A DNA stretch of 64,000 nt. Source: Fibrobacter sp. UWP2 (GTDB lineage: Bacteria > Fibrobacterota > Fibrobacteria > Fibrobacterales > Fibrobacteraceae). The position numbers and the translations under genes were made by a program. Shown piece after piece: positions 40,809-50,137 of the stretch (position 1 is its first letter; every line of letters starts with the position of its first letter). The stretch covers positions 248,001 through 312,000 of the forward strand of contig NZ_FQYM01000001.1 in assembly GCF_900141705.1 (NCBI RefSeq), given 5' to 3'. The notes under the pieces were generated by a model that saw only the letters and a list, made by a program, of their open reading frames with translations, was not told the origin of the DNA and did not search any database.

Positions 40809-42206
40809 TTATTGGTACGAATACGCGTACTTGCCCTTGAGCAACAGGTATATACCGTTACTAGTCGGTGCTGCGTTTGGAATCATGAATCGGACACTGG
40901 CATCGAGTTCGAGCCATTCACCATACGGTGCACCCGTGTCTACCAGGAAGCGATGGGCTTCCTGGTTCTGTGGCATATTGCTTGACGGCGTCGATGGGTT
41001 TACATGGAACTTGAATCCATACTGGTCGGGTATTATCGCCGTCGTATAAGGGTCGTTGCCGTCGTAGTACCATAATGAGTTGGTGTAGTCGTATGTATTT
41101 CCGTTCTTATATTTATAACAATTTTGGACCTGGTACGAGCCTAACTTAATCTTGCCGGTTTCGCTCGCGTACGAATGGTTGATGCGGATGCGAATAGCTT
41201 CGTCGGCGTTGCCCCAGTCAGAAAAACCCTTCAGGTGTACGTGCACTCGCCAATTACCCCAGTAGTAGTCGAGGTCGTAGTTGTTGGCGAGCGTGTCCCA
41301 CGTGATGCAGTCGTTTACAACGCTTTCGTGCATCGTGTTGGCGATTACGGTCGTATCCTGGGCGCCGGGCCCGATTGATATACGGGTGCCTGCGGTTAGT
41401 TTCTTCTGCATTTCGTTGCACGTTACAAAGTGCCCGTTGCTGTCGATGTAGAGCGGGGTCGTGTCGTCGCCCTTGCCGGCACCGTTGTTGATACCGGAGT
41501 CGAGCAGGCCCTTGTACGGCCCCATCACAAGGTGCCCCTTAGTTACGTTGTCTGCTTTCAGCAGTGCGTAGCCTTCCGGGTCATCGCTGTCGATAAGCAA
41601 CGTGGCCACCCGCGACGCCTCGCTGTCGCCGTAGTTGAGCTTCTGCACAAGGCTGGTGCCAGATGCCGTCGCGAGGTTCACGGTCGAGTTCGACCAATTT
41701 CCAGAGCTGTCGACCGAGGCAATCTTTACGGAGGCGCCGTCAGACACGACGGACGCGAAGTTCGCGTAGGCTCCGTAGCGGGTCACCTCGCGCAGGTAGG
41801 CAACTGTGGAGTAATAAGTTCCGGGAATCAGCGTTAACACTTCCTTGCCTGCATTCTTGGCTGCGGAAATTTCCGCAACCGTGGCCACCCCGTATTCAGC
41901 AAGGAACACGTCGTTAGTATCCGTAGCGCTTATCACGTTGTTCAAAATAGTGATGTTGGAACCAGCCGTAAGGACGTCCTGCTTTCCAGCAAGGTCCGTT
42001 TGTGTCGCGTAGACGCTTAGGTCCGGCTGGTCAATCCATTCAATACCTGTCGCGGACGAGTTGACCGCCAGTATATCGCCGGCATGCCCGGTCTTTGCAG
42101 GCAGGTCCTCGACGCCGATGTTACTGCGGGCCCGGGCCTGTTCACTCGGCGTAACGTAGCCGGTCTGGTCCGCATTGAAAAGTACTTTTTTAATCGCTTC
42201 TCGCAT
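40809..42206 (-). CDS. Tail-fibre-like protein (third in the series)
   Basis: A 465-aa beta-rich protein. The N-terminal ~110 residues contain SSATGIEWIDQPDLSVYATQ and KQDVLTAGSNITILNNVISAT, a module also present in the 558-aa protein. The rest (YYWGNWRVHVHLKGFSDWGN, IRIRINHSYASETGKIKLG, GIYLLLKGKYAYSYQ) looks like a compact receptor-binding domain. The start is 3 nt after the previous stop, with GGGG before the ATG. Confidence 0.65.
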   Translation of the reverse strand: MREAIKKVLFNADQTGYVTPSEQARARSNIGVEDLPAKTGHAGDILAVNSSATGIEWIDQPDLSVYATQTDLAGKQDVLTAGSNITILNNVISATDTNDVFLAEYGVATVAEISAAKNAGKEVLTLIPGTYYSTVAYLREVTRYGAYANFASVVSDGASVKIASVDSSGNWSNSTVNLATASGTSLVQKLNYGDSEASRVATLLIDSDDPEGYALLKADNVTKGHLVMGPYKGLLDSGINNGAGKGDDTTPLYIDSNGHFVTCNEMQKKLTAGTRISIGPGAQDTTVIANTMHESVVNDCITWDTLANNYDLDYYWGNWRVHVHLKGFSDWGNADEAIRIRINHSYASETGKIKLGSYQVQNCYKYKNGNTYDYTNSLWYYDGNDPYTTAIIPDQYGFKFHVNPSTPSSNMPQNQEAHRFLVDTGAPYGEWLELDASVRFMIPNAAPTSNGIYLLLKGKYAYSYQ

Positions 42207-42209
42207 AAA

Positions 42210-43886
42210 TTACCCCGCTGCGTTACCGCCCCAAGACTGCGGAATCTGGTCAAGGTCCCCGGCGATTGCCGGTGTGTTGATGCCGTAATTCTTGAAGCAT
42301 CCGTAGTGCCTCGTTATGTTCGGGTTTGCGCTCAACTGCTGATACAGAGGCAGACAGGACTCGGTCATGTTAGAACAGTTCTCAAACATGTTAGAAACGT
42401 CCGTCGCACTTGTATAGTCTAGGTTCGGGAGTGTCGTCATAGACAGGCAACCCCTAAACATGGAAGGCATGCCTACCAGTTGACTCGTATCCATTGTAGG
42501 TATCTGGTTAGACGGCAGCGACTGGCAATCTCCAAACATGGCAAATGATTGTTGTATCGGTCCGCTAAACGTGATCGGACAAATACTTTCCAGCCTCGTA
42601 CAGCCATTGAACATTGCAACAGTATCCTGAACATTAATGGTCCCGGCGGCAACAACAGCTATCGTGTTGGCCGGTAGACGGAACTGTTGTTGCCTCGGCG
42701 AAATGTCGTAGTAATAAGGATCGGAGCCGCCCAACACTTGTTTAGAACTCGTTATATAGTCGGCTACGGATAATACAGCCTCGCCGTCAGTATGCACACG
42801 GACTGTGTTGACGGACGGATTGTCCGTTATGTACTTACAACCAAGTACTCGAGCCACGACTTTTGCAGGGTCCTCCCAAGTAGCCGTGCTGGCACCGGAA
42901 CTATAATGTGCCTGCAGAATATTGTTGTTGTCGCCTGCCGTGATGTCCGGCAGTCCACTGCCGCTTCCACCAGTGGAACTGATAACGTTGTTCTCAATCG
43001 TTATGTTGTCACCTGGAATCAGTTTTTCCTGATATGTCTCGGCAGCCTCGTCCTTGGAAAGTACACCACTAGGAATATAAGGGGCGCCCGAGTAGACCCT
43101 GTGAATATCGAGGTCAACCAGCTCGAAGGCACCGGCATTGACATCCTGACCGTTTATCTTCAATACCAGTTCGGCATCGTCTTCAACGGCTACATCAAAC
43201 GACACTTCAAACTCTTGGGAAAGGCCCATGGAGTAATCGACAATTTCCTTCTTGCTGCACACCGAGGTAAGAGGCGTCGCGTACATGTAAAAGTCGATTG
43301 AAACCTGGTCGTAGTTAGGGCTGATGCCGGTCTTGGTCGCACGGATATGCGAGGTAACGTGGTAGTACTGGCCACCCGTCAGCAGCACGCCGTACGTGCC
43401 GACTTCCATAGTGCCTTCAACCACGGTCGGCTTGTAGTAACCGTCCTCGATGGTCGCACCCGAGCATTCGATGTACCCGAGCAGTTCCGGGTCGTCCTCG
43501 ACGTGCGCGGTAAGGTCGAACGTGACCTTGGAACCACTTACGCTCCTGTCGACCCCGATGGACCCGTCAGAGGAAATAACGTCAACGATGTTGCCTGCTC
43601 CGCCACCGCCCGCGCCCGGATACAACGGCTGCTGCGTGTAGAGCAGTTCCCCGCTGGGCAGGTAGACCTCGAGCCTGTACGGGATACCGTCCTCGACAAT
43701 CATCGGGGCGCGGCCATTGTTGTCGATGACAATCTTGGCCGGGGCCAGTGTGCCGGTGAAATCGTAGTATACTTCGGCACGGTCGTCCGTGTCCATACGG
43801 AAAACTTCACACCAGCCGGATACGTTATTCACGCCTGCCCTGTTCTGGAATTGCAGGCACGGATCAAGTAAGTATGCAAGAGCCAT
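42210..43886 (-). CDS. Tail-fibre-like protein with BspA-type leucine-rich repeats
   Basis: A 558-aa protein. N-terminal ~90 residues form a virion-anchor-like domain (PAKIVIDNNGRAPMIVEDG, IPYRLEVYLPSGELLYTQQP). A fibre module with DNITIENNVISSTGG follows. Residues ~420-506 are repeats with MFNGCTRLESI, FAMFGDCQSLPS, MDTSQLVGMPSMFRGC and DVSNMFENCSNM, the DUF285/BspA leucine-rich pattern usual for bacterial surface proteins. On a phage tail this is likely a receptor-binding or adhesion domain. CGAGAGG precedes the ATG. Confidence 0.7.
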   Translation of the reverse strand: MALAYLLDPCLQFQNRAGVNNVSGWCEVFRMDTDDRAEVYYDFTGTLAPAKIVIDNNGRAPMIVEDGIPYRLEVYLPSGELLYTQQPLYPGAGGGGAGNIVDVISSDGSIGVDRSVSGSKVTFDLTAHVEDDPELLGYIECSGATIEDGYYKPTVVEGTMEVGTYGVLLTGGQYYHVTSHIRATKTGISPNYDQVSIDFYMYATPLTSVCSKKEIVDYSMGLSQEFEVSFDVAVEDDAELVLKINGQDVNAGAFELVDLDIHRVYSGAPYIPSGVLSKDEAAETYQEKLIPGDNITIENNVISSTGGSGSGLPDITAGDNNNILQAHYSSGASTATWEDPAKVVARVLGCKYITDNPSVNTVRVHTDGEAVLSVADYITSSKQVLGGSDPYYYDISPRQQQFRLPANTIAVVAAGTINVQDTVAMFNGCTRLESICPITFSGPIQQSFAMFGDCQSLPSNQIPTMDTSQLVGMPSMFRGCLSMTTLPNLDYTSATDVSNMFENCSNMTESCLPLYQQLSANPNITRHYGCFKNYGINTPAIAGDLDQIPQSWGGNAAG

Positions 43887-43913
43887 CGCTAACCTCTCGA
43901 TTACGAAACTACA

Positions 43914-46286
43914 CTAGGGGAACCTGGTGATGCCGCCCGGAACGTCCATGATAGGCAAGTCCCATGTGAGGCACAGGTACTCGGTAAACTGGTTGTTGGC
44001 ATCTTCATCCATCAGGTCGGACGGCACGGGAAGGCCGGCGGACCAGCCGAAGGCTACATTCCTTGGATATGCGCTCTCGCCGATACTGGCCACAACCTCG
44101 GCCATGCAGTCCTCGCGGCCGTCCCCAGCCTGTGCCATCTCGGGAATGTCCTGCGACAGTGTAATCTGGTATGGCGCCCAGGCGTTGAAAACGTTGTCGG
44201 AAATTATCCATTGCTGGCCGACCATTGACGGGGAGCTTTTCTTTTCTTGCGAGAACGTAGTCGCGTTGGAGATGCGAGCCGGTTTCACCACCGGGCAGTC
44301 GCCGGTGTTGCCACTGTACTCCCACGGCCCGCATACAGGGTTCATGAAGTGCGTGAATGCATACGGGTGCTCGCGGAGCATCTTGACGCCACCGGCACCT
44401 CCGCTGAAATCGTTGTTCAAAATACGGCACACGCCGAACTTGACGTTCCCGGCCATGTCAGTGCGCGGCTCTGTCGGAGAGAACACGCCCGTGAACCATA
44501 TCCTACCACTGCCCTGCAAGTTGTTGCGCTGGAAGTCGAGCTCGTACCAGTACGAGGAATTTTCCTCGTATGGATACATGTCGATGAGCACGTCGCCTAC
44601 GCAGTTGTGGCAGTACAGACGGTTGAGCCTCCACCTTGTGGAACCGGCAAGGCGCACGTTCTGGAACACCACGTTCTTGGACTTGGTGTAAGGCTCGCTG
44701 ACGCCGAGGAAGCCAAGGAAGGTACCTCCGGAAATGTTCAGCGCCGTAGTGGACACGTCTACGGCCGGGTTGCCGGCCATGGTGATGTCACAGTCGCGTG
44801 CCACGAGCTGGGCAAGGCCGGAGGGAGCGGCGGGGAAAGTCAGGAGGCAGTTCTCTGCAAATAGAGCACAGTCCGTAGCGTTCACGCTAACGGAGCCGAC
44901 AACGTTGTACAGGTTGCAAGCCGAGCCGTACACGAAGATTTCGCCGTTGACGGAGCCGTTCCGTAGCCCGGTAAAGCCGTTGGTGGCGTTCAAGTAGATG
45001 CTGTTCGACAATGTACGGCCCTGCAAGTCAATGACAGTCGTAGGATAGACATTGCCCATGCGAGTCTTGCGCTCGGTAGCCACGGCTACGAAGTTGTCCG
45101 GACTCTCGAACCAGTCAAGGTCCGGGGCCATGTCGTACTGGGTGTGGTGTCCCTCGACAATACGGCCCGGGTCGAACGTCCCGGTCGTAATGAGGTTCTT
45201 GTCACCGGCCATGCTCATGAACCTGACGTAGTCGAGCGTACGGGAGAATACCCGCCCCTCGACGGTGCAGTTCTGCAGGCCGATGTAGGCATTGGACTGG
45301 TATGTCAACGGGAGCCTGTTGGCGCCGATGATTACCTTGCCCTCCAGCGACAGGGCATACTTCACGACGGAGTTCCCGAAATAGTTCGTCGGGTCGATTA
45401 ACAGCGTGCTTGCGCCGCTGAGCAGGAAGGCGTTGGCCGTCCTGAACCAGCTAGAATGAGCCGTGACGTTGGCGCCCGTGAACTCGAAGTCTGCGATGTA
45501 GTCGGCAGACGGGTTGAACAATCTGATGTTCGGGCAGGCGAAGGTGGCCTTCGGGAACTTGGCGCCCTTGTCGAAGCACAGTTCCTTGGGAGTGGAGAAC
45601 CTGACCTCGCTCTCGTAGGTGCCTGCCAAGAAACGCACGCAAGGTGCGGTCTTGAGCAGGAAAGAGCCGACCACGTCCGGGTAGTTCAGGAGCAGGTTCA
45701 TGTTGGCTTCTTCACCGGCAGTGACACCGTAGACGCTGCAAGGAAGAACATCGTCAGACCACATCAGTATCCATCGCCCGGAATCGGAATTGTTGCTCCT
45801 TACCACGTAGCCGCCGTCTTCCTCGTTCTGGGCCAGTTCGTCCCAGACGTACGTGCGGGGCACGCAGTCGCCCGGCGTGGAATACCACCTGACCTCGACA
45901 ATGCCGATGGCAGGGTCTGCATCACGGAGCCCTTCCATATCGCCAACACGGACCACGTTCAGGCCGGAGAAGTCGTAGTCGAGGCCGTACTCGAAAATAT
46001 CGAGCTGTTCAAAGTCCTCGTCCGGGCTGTCGATGGCCATCATGCCTTCGGCACCGATGTACTTTTCCACCACAAGGTCGACAAGGCCGACCTCAGTGAA
46101 CAGTGATGCATCGACATAGCCGCCGTGAATCAGGGTCGGGTTCTCGGCCTCGACAAAGTCCTGACCTTCCAGGGTGTACACGGGAATAATCACCGACGAG
46201 CCGTGTTCACGGACGGTGAGACGCCCTTCCACCGGAAGGCCGGTGGAACGGTCGATAAACGGTTCGTTTACTATGCACATCTTCAT
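43914..46286 (-). CDS. Tailspike-like protein, beta-helix (first in the series)
   Basis: A 790-aa protein coupled to the portal gene by TAATG. The N-terminal ~110 residues resemble the anchor domains of podoviral fibres and spikes (EPFIDRSTGLPVEGRLTVRE, YTLEGQDFVEAENPT, EVGLVDLVVEKYIGA). The remainder is a long right-handed beta-helix-like stretch with many N/T/V turns (ASTLLIDPTNYFGNS, LINGSVNGEIF-like rungs, DCALFAENCLLTFPA). Such spikes often cut or bind surface polysaccharide; catalytic residues cannot be identified by eye. Confidence 0.65.
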   Translation of the reverse strand: MKMCIVNEPFIDRSTGLPVEGRLTVREHGSSVIIPVYTLEGQDFVEAENPTLIHGGYVDASLFTEVGLVDLVVEKYIGAEGMMAIDSPDEDFEQLDIFEYGLDYDFSGLNVVRVGDMEGLRDADPAIGIVEVRWYSTPGDCVPRTYVWDELAQNEEDGGYVVRSNNSDSGRWILMWSDDVLPCSVYGVTAGEEANMNLLLNYPDVVGSFLLKTAPCVRFLAGTYESEVRFSTPKELCFDKGAKFPKATFACPNIRLFNPSADYIADFEFTGANVTAHSSWFRTANAFLLSGASTLLIDPTNYFGNSVVKYALSLEGKVIIGANRLPLTYQSNAYIGLQNCTVEGRVFSRTLDYVRFMSMAGDKNLITTGTFDPGRIVEGHHTQYDMAPDLDWFESPDNFVAVATERKTRMGNVYPTTVIDLQGRTLSNSIYLNATNGFTGLRNGSVNGEIFVYGSACNLYNVVGSVSVNATDCALFAENCLLTFPAAPSGLAQLVARDCDITMAGNPAVDVSTTALNISGGTFLGFLGVSEPYTKSKNVVFQNVRLAGSTRWRLNRLYCHNCVGDVLIDMYPYEENSSYWYELDFQRNNLQGSGRIWFTGVFSPTEPRTDMAGNVKFGVCRILNNDFSGGAGGVKMLREHPYAFTHFMNPVCGPWEYSGNTGDCPVVKPARISNATTFSQEKKSSPSMVGQQWIISDNVFNAWAPYQITLSQDIPEMAQAGDGREDCMAEVVASIGESAYPRNVAFGWSAGLPVPSDLMDEDANNQFTEYLCLTWDLPIMDVPGGITRFP

Positions 46287-48127
46287 TATGCGCTACCCCC
46301 GAAAATCTTGCTTGCCATATTGATGCGGTTCGTGAGTTCCTTGTTCTCCAGGTCCATCCGGTACTTCTCGGCCTTGTGGTCGAGGTCCATCTGTTCGGAC
46401 TCGGCCTTGATTGCGGCAGACGTTGCCTCGGACTGGACCTTGATACGGTCGCGTTCCGCATCGACTGCGGCCTTGTCGGCATCGGCACCCTGTTGCAGCT
46501 GGGCATCCAGAATCTTGTCCTCGATGCCGAACTGGTGTTCAAGTTCCATCTTCTTAATCTGGAATAGCTTGTCCTTGTAAGTGTTCTCGATTTGCTTCTT
46601 GTACTCTTCGAGCTGGGCAGACATCTGCTGTATCTGCATGTTCTTGTCGTAAAGGGCCTGCTTCATCTGCATTGCGACATTCTGCATCTCCATTTCCATC
46701 GGAGTCGGAGCTTGCATAGAATTGAGGTCGACATAGAGCTGGGCAAGGATTTCATTGTCAGGATGCGTCCTGAGGATTGCATTGACAAGGGCGCCCTTCT
46801 GGTTCGGCTCGACCACGCCCATCAAGGCCGTCAGTTCCTGACGGGCCGTCTGCATTTCCATATAGCTTTCCGGTCCTTGAGCAATTTCCACCTTGATATC
46901 CGGGTGGCCGAGCATCACCATGACCGTGTCACCGAGAGCCTTGAAGCTCGTACGGAGGTGGCTGAAATAGTGCTTCACGTTGTTCTGGAATACCTTGCTC
47001 GTGTAGAGCACGGCAGTCGCCGTGACTTCGGTTTCGACATTGGCGAGGCCCTTGCTGTCCACGCCCGTAATCGAAGACATCATGTTCAGTGTACCGTCCA
47101 TGATGCCTTGCAGGTCCGTGAACTGGATGTTCACGTCGGAACGCTTCGGGAGTTCGAGAATGGTCGTGCCGTCGTTGGCAAGACGCTGGGCAGGGACAAT
47201 CGGGTTCACGCCGGAACCGGCCTTCTTGTAGTACTTGGAATAGCCCTTGAAGCTTTCCATGTAGCCGACCCACTGCGGCTTCGGGGAAAGTGCAAGACGG
47301 TCCATTAATTGGACCATGCTGTAATTTACAATCCTCTGAACATCTTTAGCTTTCGATACTAAGCCGCAGTATGTCTGCTTGTCGTTTTCATCCCAGGTCC
47401 TCTCTCCCCAGACAGGAAATATCGGTATTCTATGGATTGGGATAACGTCCTCGCCTTCCGCCATCGGTACTTCACGGTCGTTGACGAACGTCGCGACATG
47501 GCACCCGTCTTGTTCAAGCCAGTAGTATGTGATAATCGGAACGAGCTCGTTACAGGTCGCATTCTCTATAATCATCTTCTTGTTTTCGTCAGGCACAAAC
47601 TCGTCGCCCATGTGGACACGGACCCAGTCACGTGACCTGTAATCGACCAGCCCGCCTTCCATCATATCACCGCCATCGAGTTCGGTCGAATCAGGGTCCA
47701 GGAGAACTCGTTCCAGGTCGTTCACCGCGTAGATGACCGGCACGGTGTTGCCCGCCACGTCAATGTCGGTTCCGAGTGCAAGCACGCCCAAACCGAACGA
47801 GACTGTGTCCAGCAGGGCCTCTTCCGAGGCGAACCTGTTGGAGTCCACGTTGAAGAACTGGTCCACTTCACGGTCAACATCGGCGTTGCCGGTGAACCAG
47901 GTGAACGGGAAAGTGCTGTAGCTGTTCGAGACGCTGTGGCACTGGTTGCTGAGCACGTTGACCGTGATACGGTTACGGCTCGGGTCGATGAAGTTGTCAT
48001 CCGCCGAGGTCCATTGCTTGGCGCCACTCATGAAGGCACGGTCAACCTTGATTCTCTCGTGCAGGGAAGCATAGGCTGCCTTGCTCTTGGATGCGAACTT
48101 CTTAAACTTTTCCAACTTGTCGGTCAT
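46286..48127 (-). CDS. P22-type portal protein
   Basis: A 613-aa protein forming the dodecameric DNA gate of the capsid. Family features: RNRITVNVLSNQCHSVSN, VSFGLGVLALGTDID, IPIFPVWGERTWDE, KDVQRIVNYSMVQLMDRLALSPK and VETEVTATAVLYTSKVF. The last ~140 residues are a long helical barrel (MQQMSAQLEEYKKQIENTYK-like, ERDRIKVQSEATSAAIK) as in P22 gp1. The gene is placed after the ejection-type genes rather than next to the terminase. A CTC/GAGAGG ribosome-binding site precedes the ATG. Confidence 0.85.
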   Translation of the reverse strand: MTDKLEKFKKFASKSKAAYASLHERIKVDRAFMSGAKQWTSADDNFIDPSRNRITVNVLSNQCHSVSNSYSTFPFTWFTGNADVDREVDQFFNVDSNRFASEEALLDTVSFGLGVLALGTDIDVAGNTVPVIYAVNDLERVLLDPDSTELDGGDMMEGGLVDYRSRDWVRVHMGDEFVPDENKKMIIENATCNELVPIITYYWLEQDGCHVATFVNDREVPMAEGEDVIPIHRIPIFPVWGERTWDENDKQTYCGLVSKAKDVQRIVNYSMVQLMDRLALSPKPQWVGYMESFKGYSKYYKKAGSGVNPIVPAQRLANDGTTILELPKRSDVNIQFTDLQGIMDGTLNMMSSITGVDSKGLANVETEVTATAVLYTSKVFQNNVKHYFSHLRTSFKALGDTVMVMLGHPDIKVEIAQGPESYMEMQTARQELTALMGVVEPNQKGALVNAILRTHPDNEILAQLYVDLNSMQAPTPMEMEMQNVAMQMKQALYDKNMQIQQMSAQLEEYKKQIENTYKDKLFQIKKMELEHQFGIEDKILDAQLQQGADADKAAVDAERDRIKVQSEATSAAIKAESEQMDLDHKAEKYRMDLENKELTNRINMASKIFGGSA

Positions 48128-48154
48128 GCTAAACCTCTCGTGAAGTAAACTACC

Positions 48155-50137
48155 CTATTCTACCTTCCACAGCGGCCTGTGAGCCTCTGTTCCACGGAGC
48201 AGGTCATTGCCGCCCGTGATGAGCCAGAGCTTGAACTTGTCGTTCTCGGCCGGGTCGGACAGACCAACAGTCATCACGTCCGGATTGTCGGCAATGAGCT
48301 GCAGATACTTATGGTCATCGGCTGACAATGTCTGGGCCTTATTGCCTGCATCGAGAACACGGGCAACCCCGGCCTTCTTGGCCTGGTTCTTGGATTCCTC
48401 ACGGTTGGAGTCGATGTCCTCCTTCACTACGTCGGCAACTTCACGGGCGAACTTGGAACGTCCGGCCTCGTTGACGACAAGGCTTGCCTCGGCCTGATTG
48501 AGCGCGTTGAACAACTTGTCCGTCTTGGAGGCGCCGTTCTTCCAGTAGGCATAATTGAACAGTTCCGGATGTTTAAGGAACGCTTCCTCGACAGTCTTCT
48601 TACCGAGAGCTTGTTTACTTGCAAGGTCCTGTACCGCTTCCAGGCCATTCAGGATGTCAGATGGTTTAAGACCCGGTGCAAGACGGCCACTGTTTGCAAT
48701 ATCGTTCATGATATTCACGTCGGAATTGCGCTTCACCAGACCGGAGAAGTCTCCGGTTTCCAGAGCATACTGGGCGGCCTTTTCTGCATCAGCGGCAGAC
48801 ATTTCTTTGGCCTCTCCCATAACTACCTTTTTCGCATCTTCAGTAGCTCTTTTCACGGCATTGTTAATGGCCTTCGCATCCTTGAACGTGATTGTACCGT
48901 TGTGAACAGCGTCAAGAACCTTCGCAAGTTCCATGTTGTTCATCACGTCTTCAAGGTTCATACCTTCCGGAATAATGTTGCGCCCGTTCTGCAAGGCCCT
49001 GAGTTCACCCGGAGTAATGGCCGTGCCGTTGGTGAACGGACGGACCAATTGGGTATTGTTCAGTCGAATGTCGTTGGCAAAGGCGTTGCCGAGTTCGGCC
49101 TTGGACTTGCCAAGGTTGGACAGGATGTCTCGCACCTTCCTGGCACCTGCACCACGAGCAAGAGCACCGGAATACTTGTCGGCCAATGGACCGGCCATCT
49201 GCAAGAGACCACGGTTCACTGCCTGATTAACTGCAGTGCCGAGAAGAACATCGCCAACTGAGAAGTTGGCACGTTCGTCCATGCCCTCACCCTGGTCGTA
49301 CACAACATCATCAAGAATTTCTGATGTGAGCGGTACAACCGCGTTGCCAGCCGTGTTGGCAGCAGCACCTGCGAGGCCAGGCAACGTGGAAGCTACGGCC
49401 GAGCTGCTCTTGCGGAGCTCATCGGCTGCCTTCTTGGCTTTCAGGACAGCACTCGGCACAGCATGCCTGGCAATGGCCCCGCCGGCCTTCACAAAGCCGG
49501 AACCCGGAATGGACATGAGACCGATGTTGCCAAGTTCAAGCGCAACATCCTGTGGTTCAACTGAACCAGTATTGGCCAGTCTTTCAGTGGCTCGCGGGAA
49601 TGCAATTTTTGTCAGTGTGGTAGAGCCTGGAATGTTGGGCAGTGTAAACAGGCCGTAATCAAGCGGGGCATCTTCCATTGCCTTTAAACGGGCAGCCTTG
49701 ATGTCCTCATTCATCAGGTCGATGTTGGCACGTTTCCACATGTCCTTGACCGTTTCCCAACCACGTTCGCCGAGGAGATTGTTCTCCATGATGATTTCTT
49801 TCCAGTTATCCTTCTTGGATTTCCAATCCTCGACGAACTTTCTTGCGGCGGACCGGGCATTCTTTACCTTCTTCGGGTCGTCGTCGGTCAGGCCGAGCGC
49901 CTTCAATATCATCGGAAGGGTCGGAATGACCGGGTCACGAGAATACTTGATACCGTCATCACCAGTGAGCCACCACGGCATCTTGTCTGTGCCGCCGAAG
50001 GCGTCGATGACATTGTTGGTATACAGCTGGTCGGTGACACCGGGCGTGGTGTCACGGATGGCAAGGATTTCGTCCGGTACCGGGGTCTTCGGGTTGGACT
50101 CTCTTGCTGCGATTATTTCACTGAACTTGGTAGCCAT
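48155..50137 (-). CDS. Large internal virion/ejection-type protein
   Basis: A 660-aa mostly helical protein in the position of P22 gp16/gp20-type ejection proteins. A Gly-rich hydrophobic region (about 195-290) holds LELGNIGLMSIPGSGFVKAGG and STLPGLAGAAANTAGNAV, and long helices follow. Proteins injected with DNA need such segments to cross the envelope. No lysozyme or transglycosylase motif was found. Its ATG overlaps the previous stop (TAATG). Confidence 0.55.
   Translation of the reverse strand: MATKFSEIIAARESNPKTPVPDEILAIRDTTPGVTDQLYTNNVIDAFGGTDKMPWWLTGDDGIKYSRDPVIPTLPMILKALGLTDDDPKKVKNARSAARKFVEDWKSKKDNWKEIIMENNLLGERGWETVKDMWKRANIDLMNEDIKAARLKAMEDAPLDYGLFTLPNIPGSTTLTKIAFPRATERLANTGSVEPQDVALELGNIGLMSIPGSGFVKAGGAIARHAVPSAVLKAKKAADELRKSSSAVASTLPGLAGAAANTAGNAVVPLTSEILDDVVYDQGEGMDERANFSVGDVLLGTAVNQAVNRGLLQMAGPLADKYSGALARGAGARKVRDILSNLGKSKAELGNAFANDIRLNNTQLVRPFTNGTAITPGELRALQNGRNIIPEGMNLEDVMNNMELAKVLDAVHNGTITFKDAKAINNAVKRATEDAKKVVMGEAKEMSAADAEKAAQYALETGDFSGLVKRNSDVNIMNDIANSGRLAPGLKPSDILNGLEAVQDLASKQALGKKTVEEAFLKHPELFNYAYWKNGASKTDKLFNALNQAEASLVVNEAGRSKFAREVADVVKEDIDSNREESKNQAKKAGVARVLDAGNKAQTLSADDHKYLQLIADNPDVMTVGLSDPAENDKFKLWLITGGNDLLRGTEAHRPLWKVE

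Noticed and set aside
43914-46286. Catalytic polysaccharide-cutting spike
   Set aside because: The beta-helix pattern fits, but no active-site residues can be named from sequence alone, so no enzyme activity is claimed.
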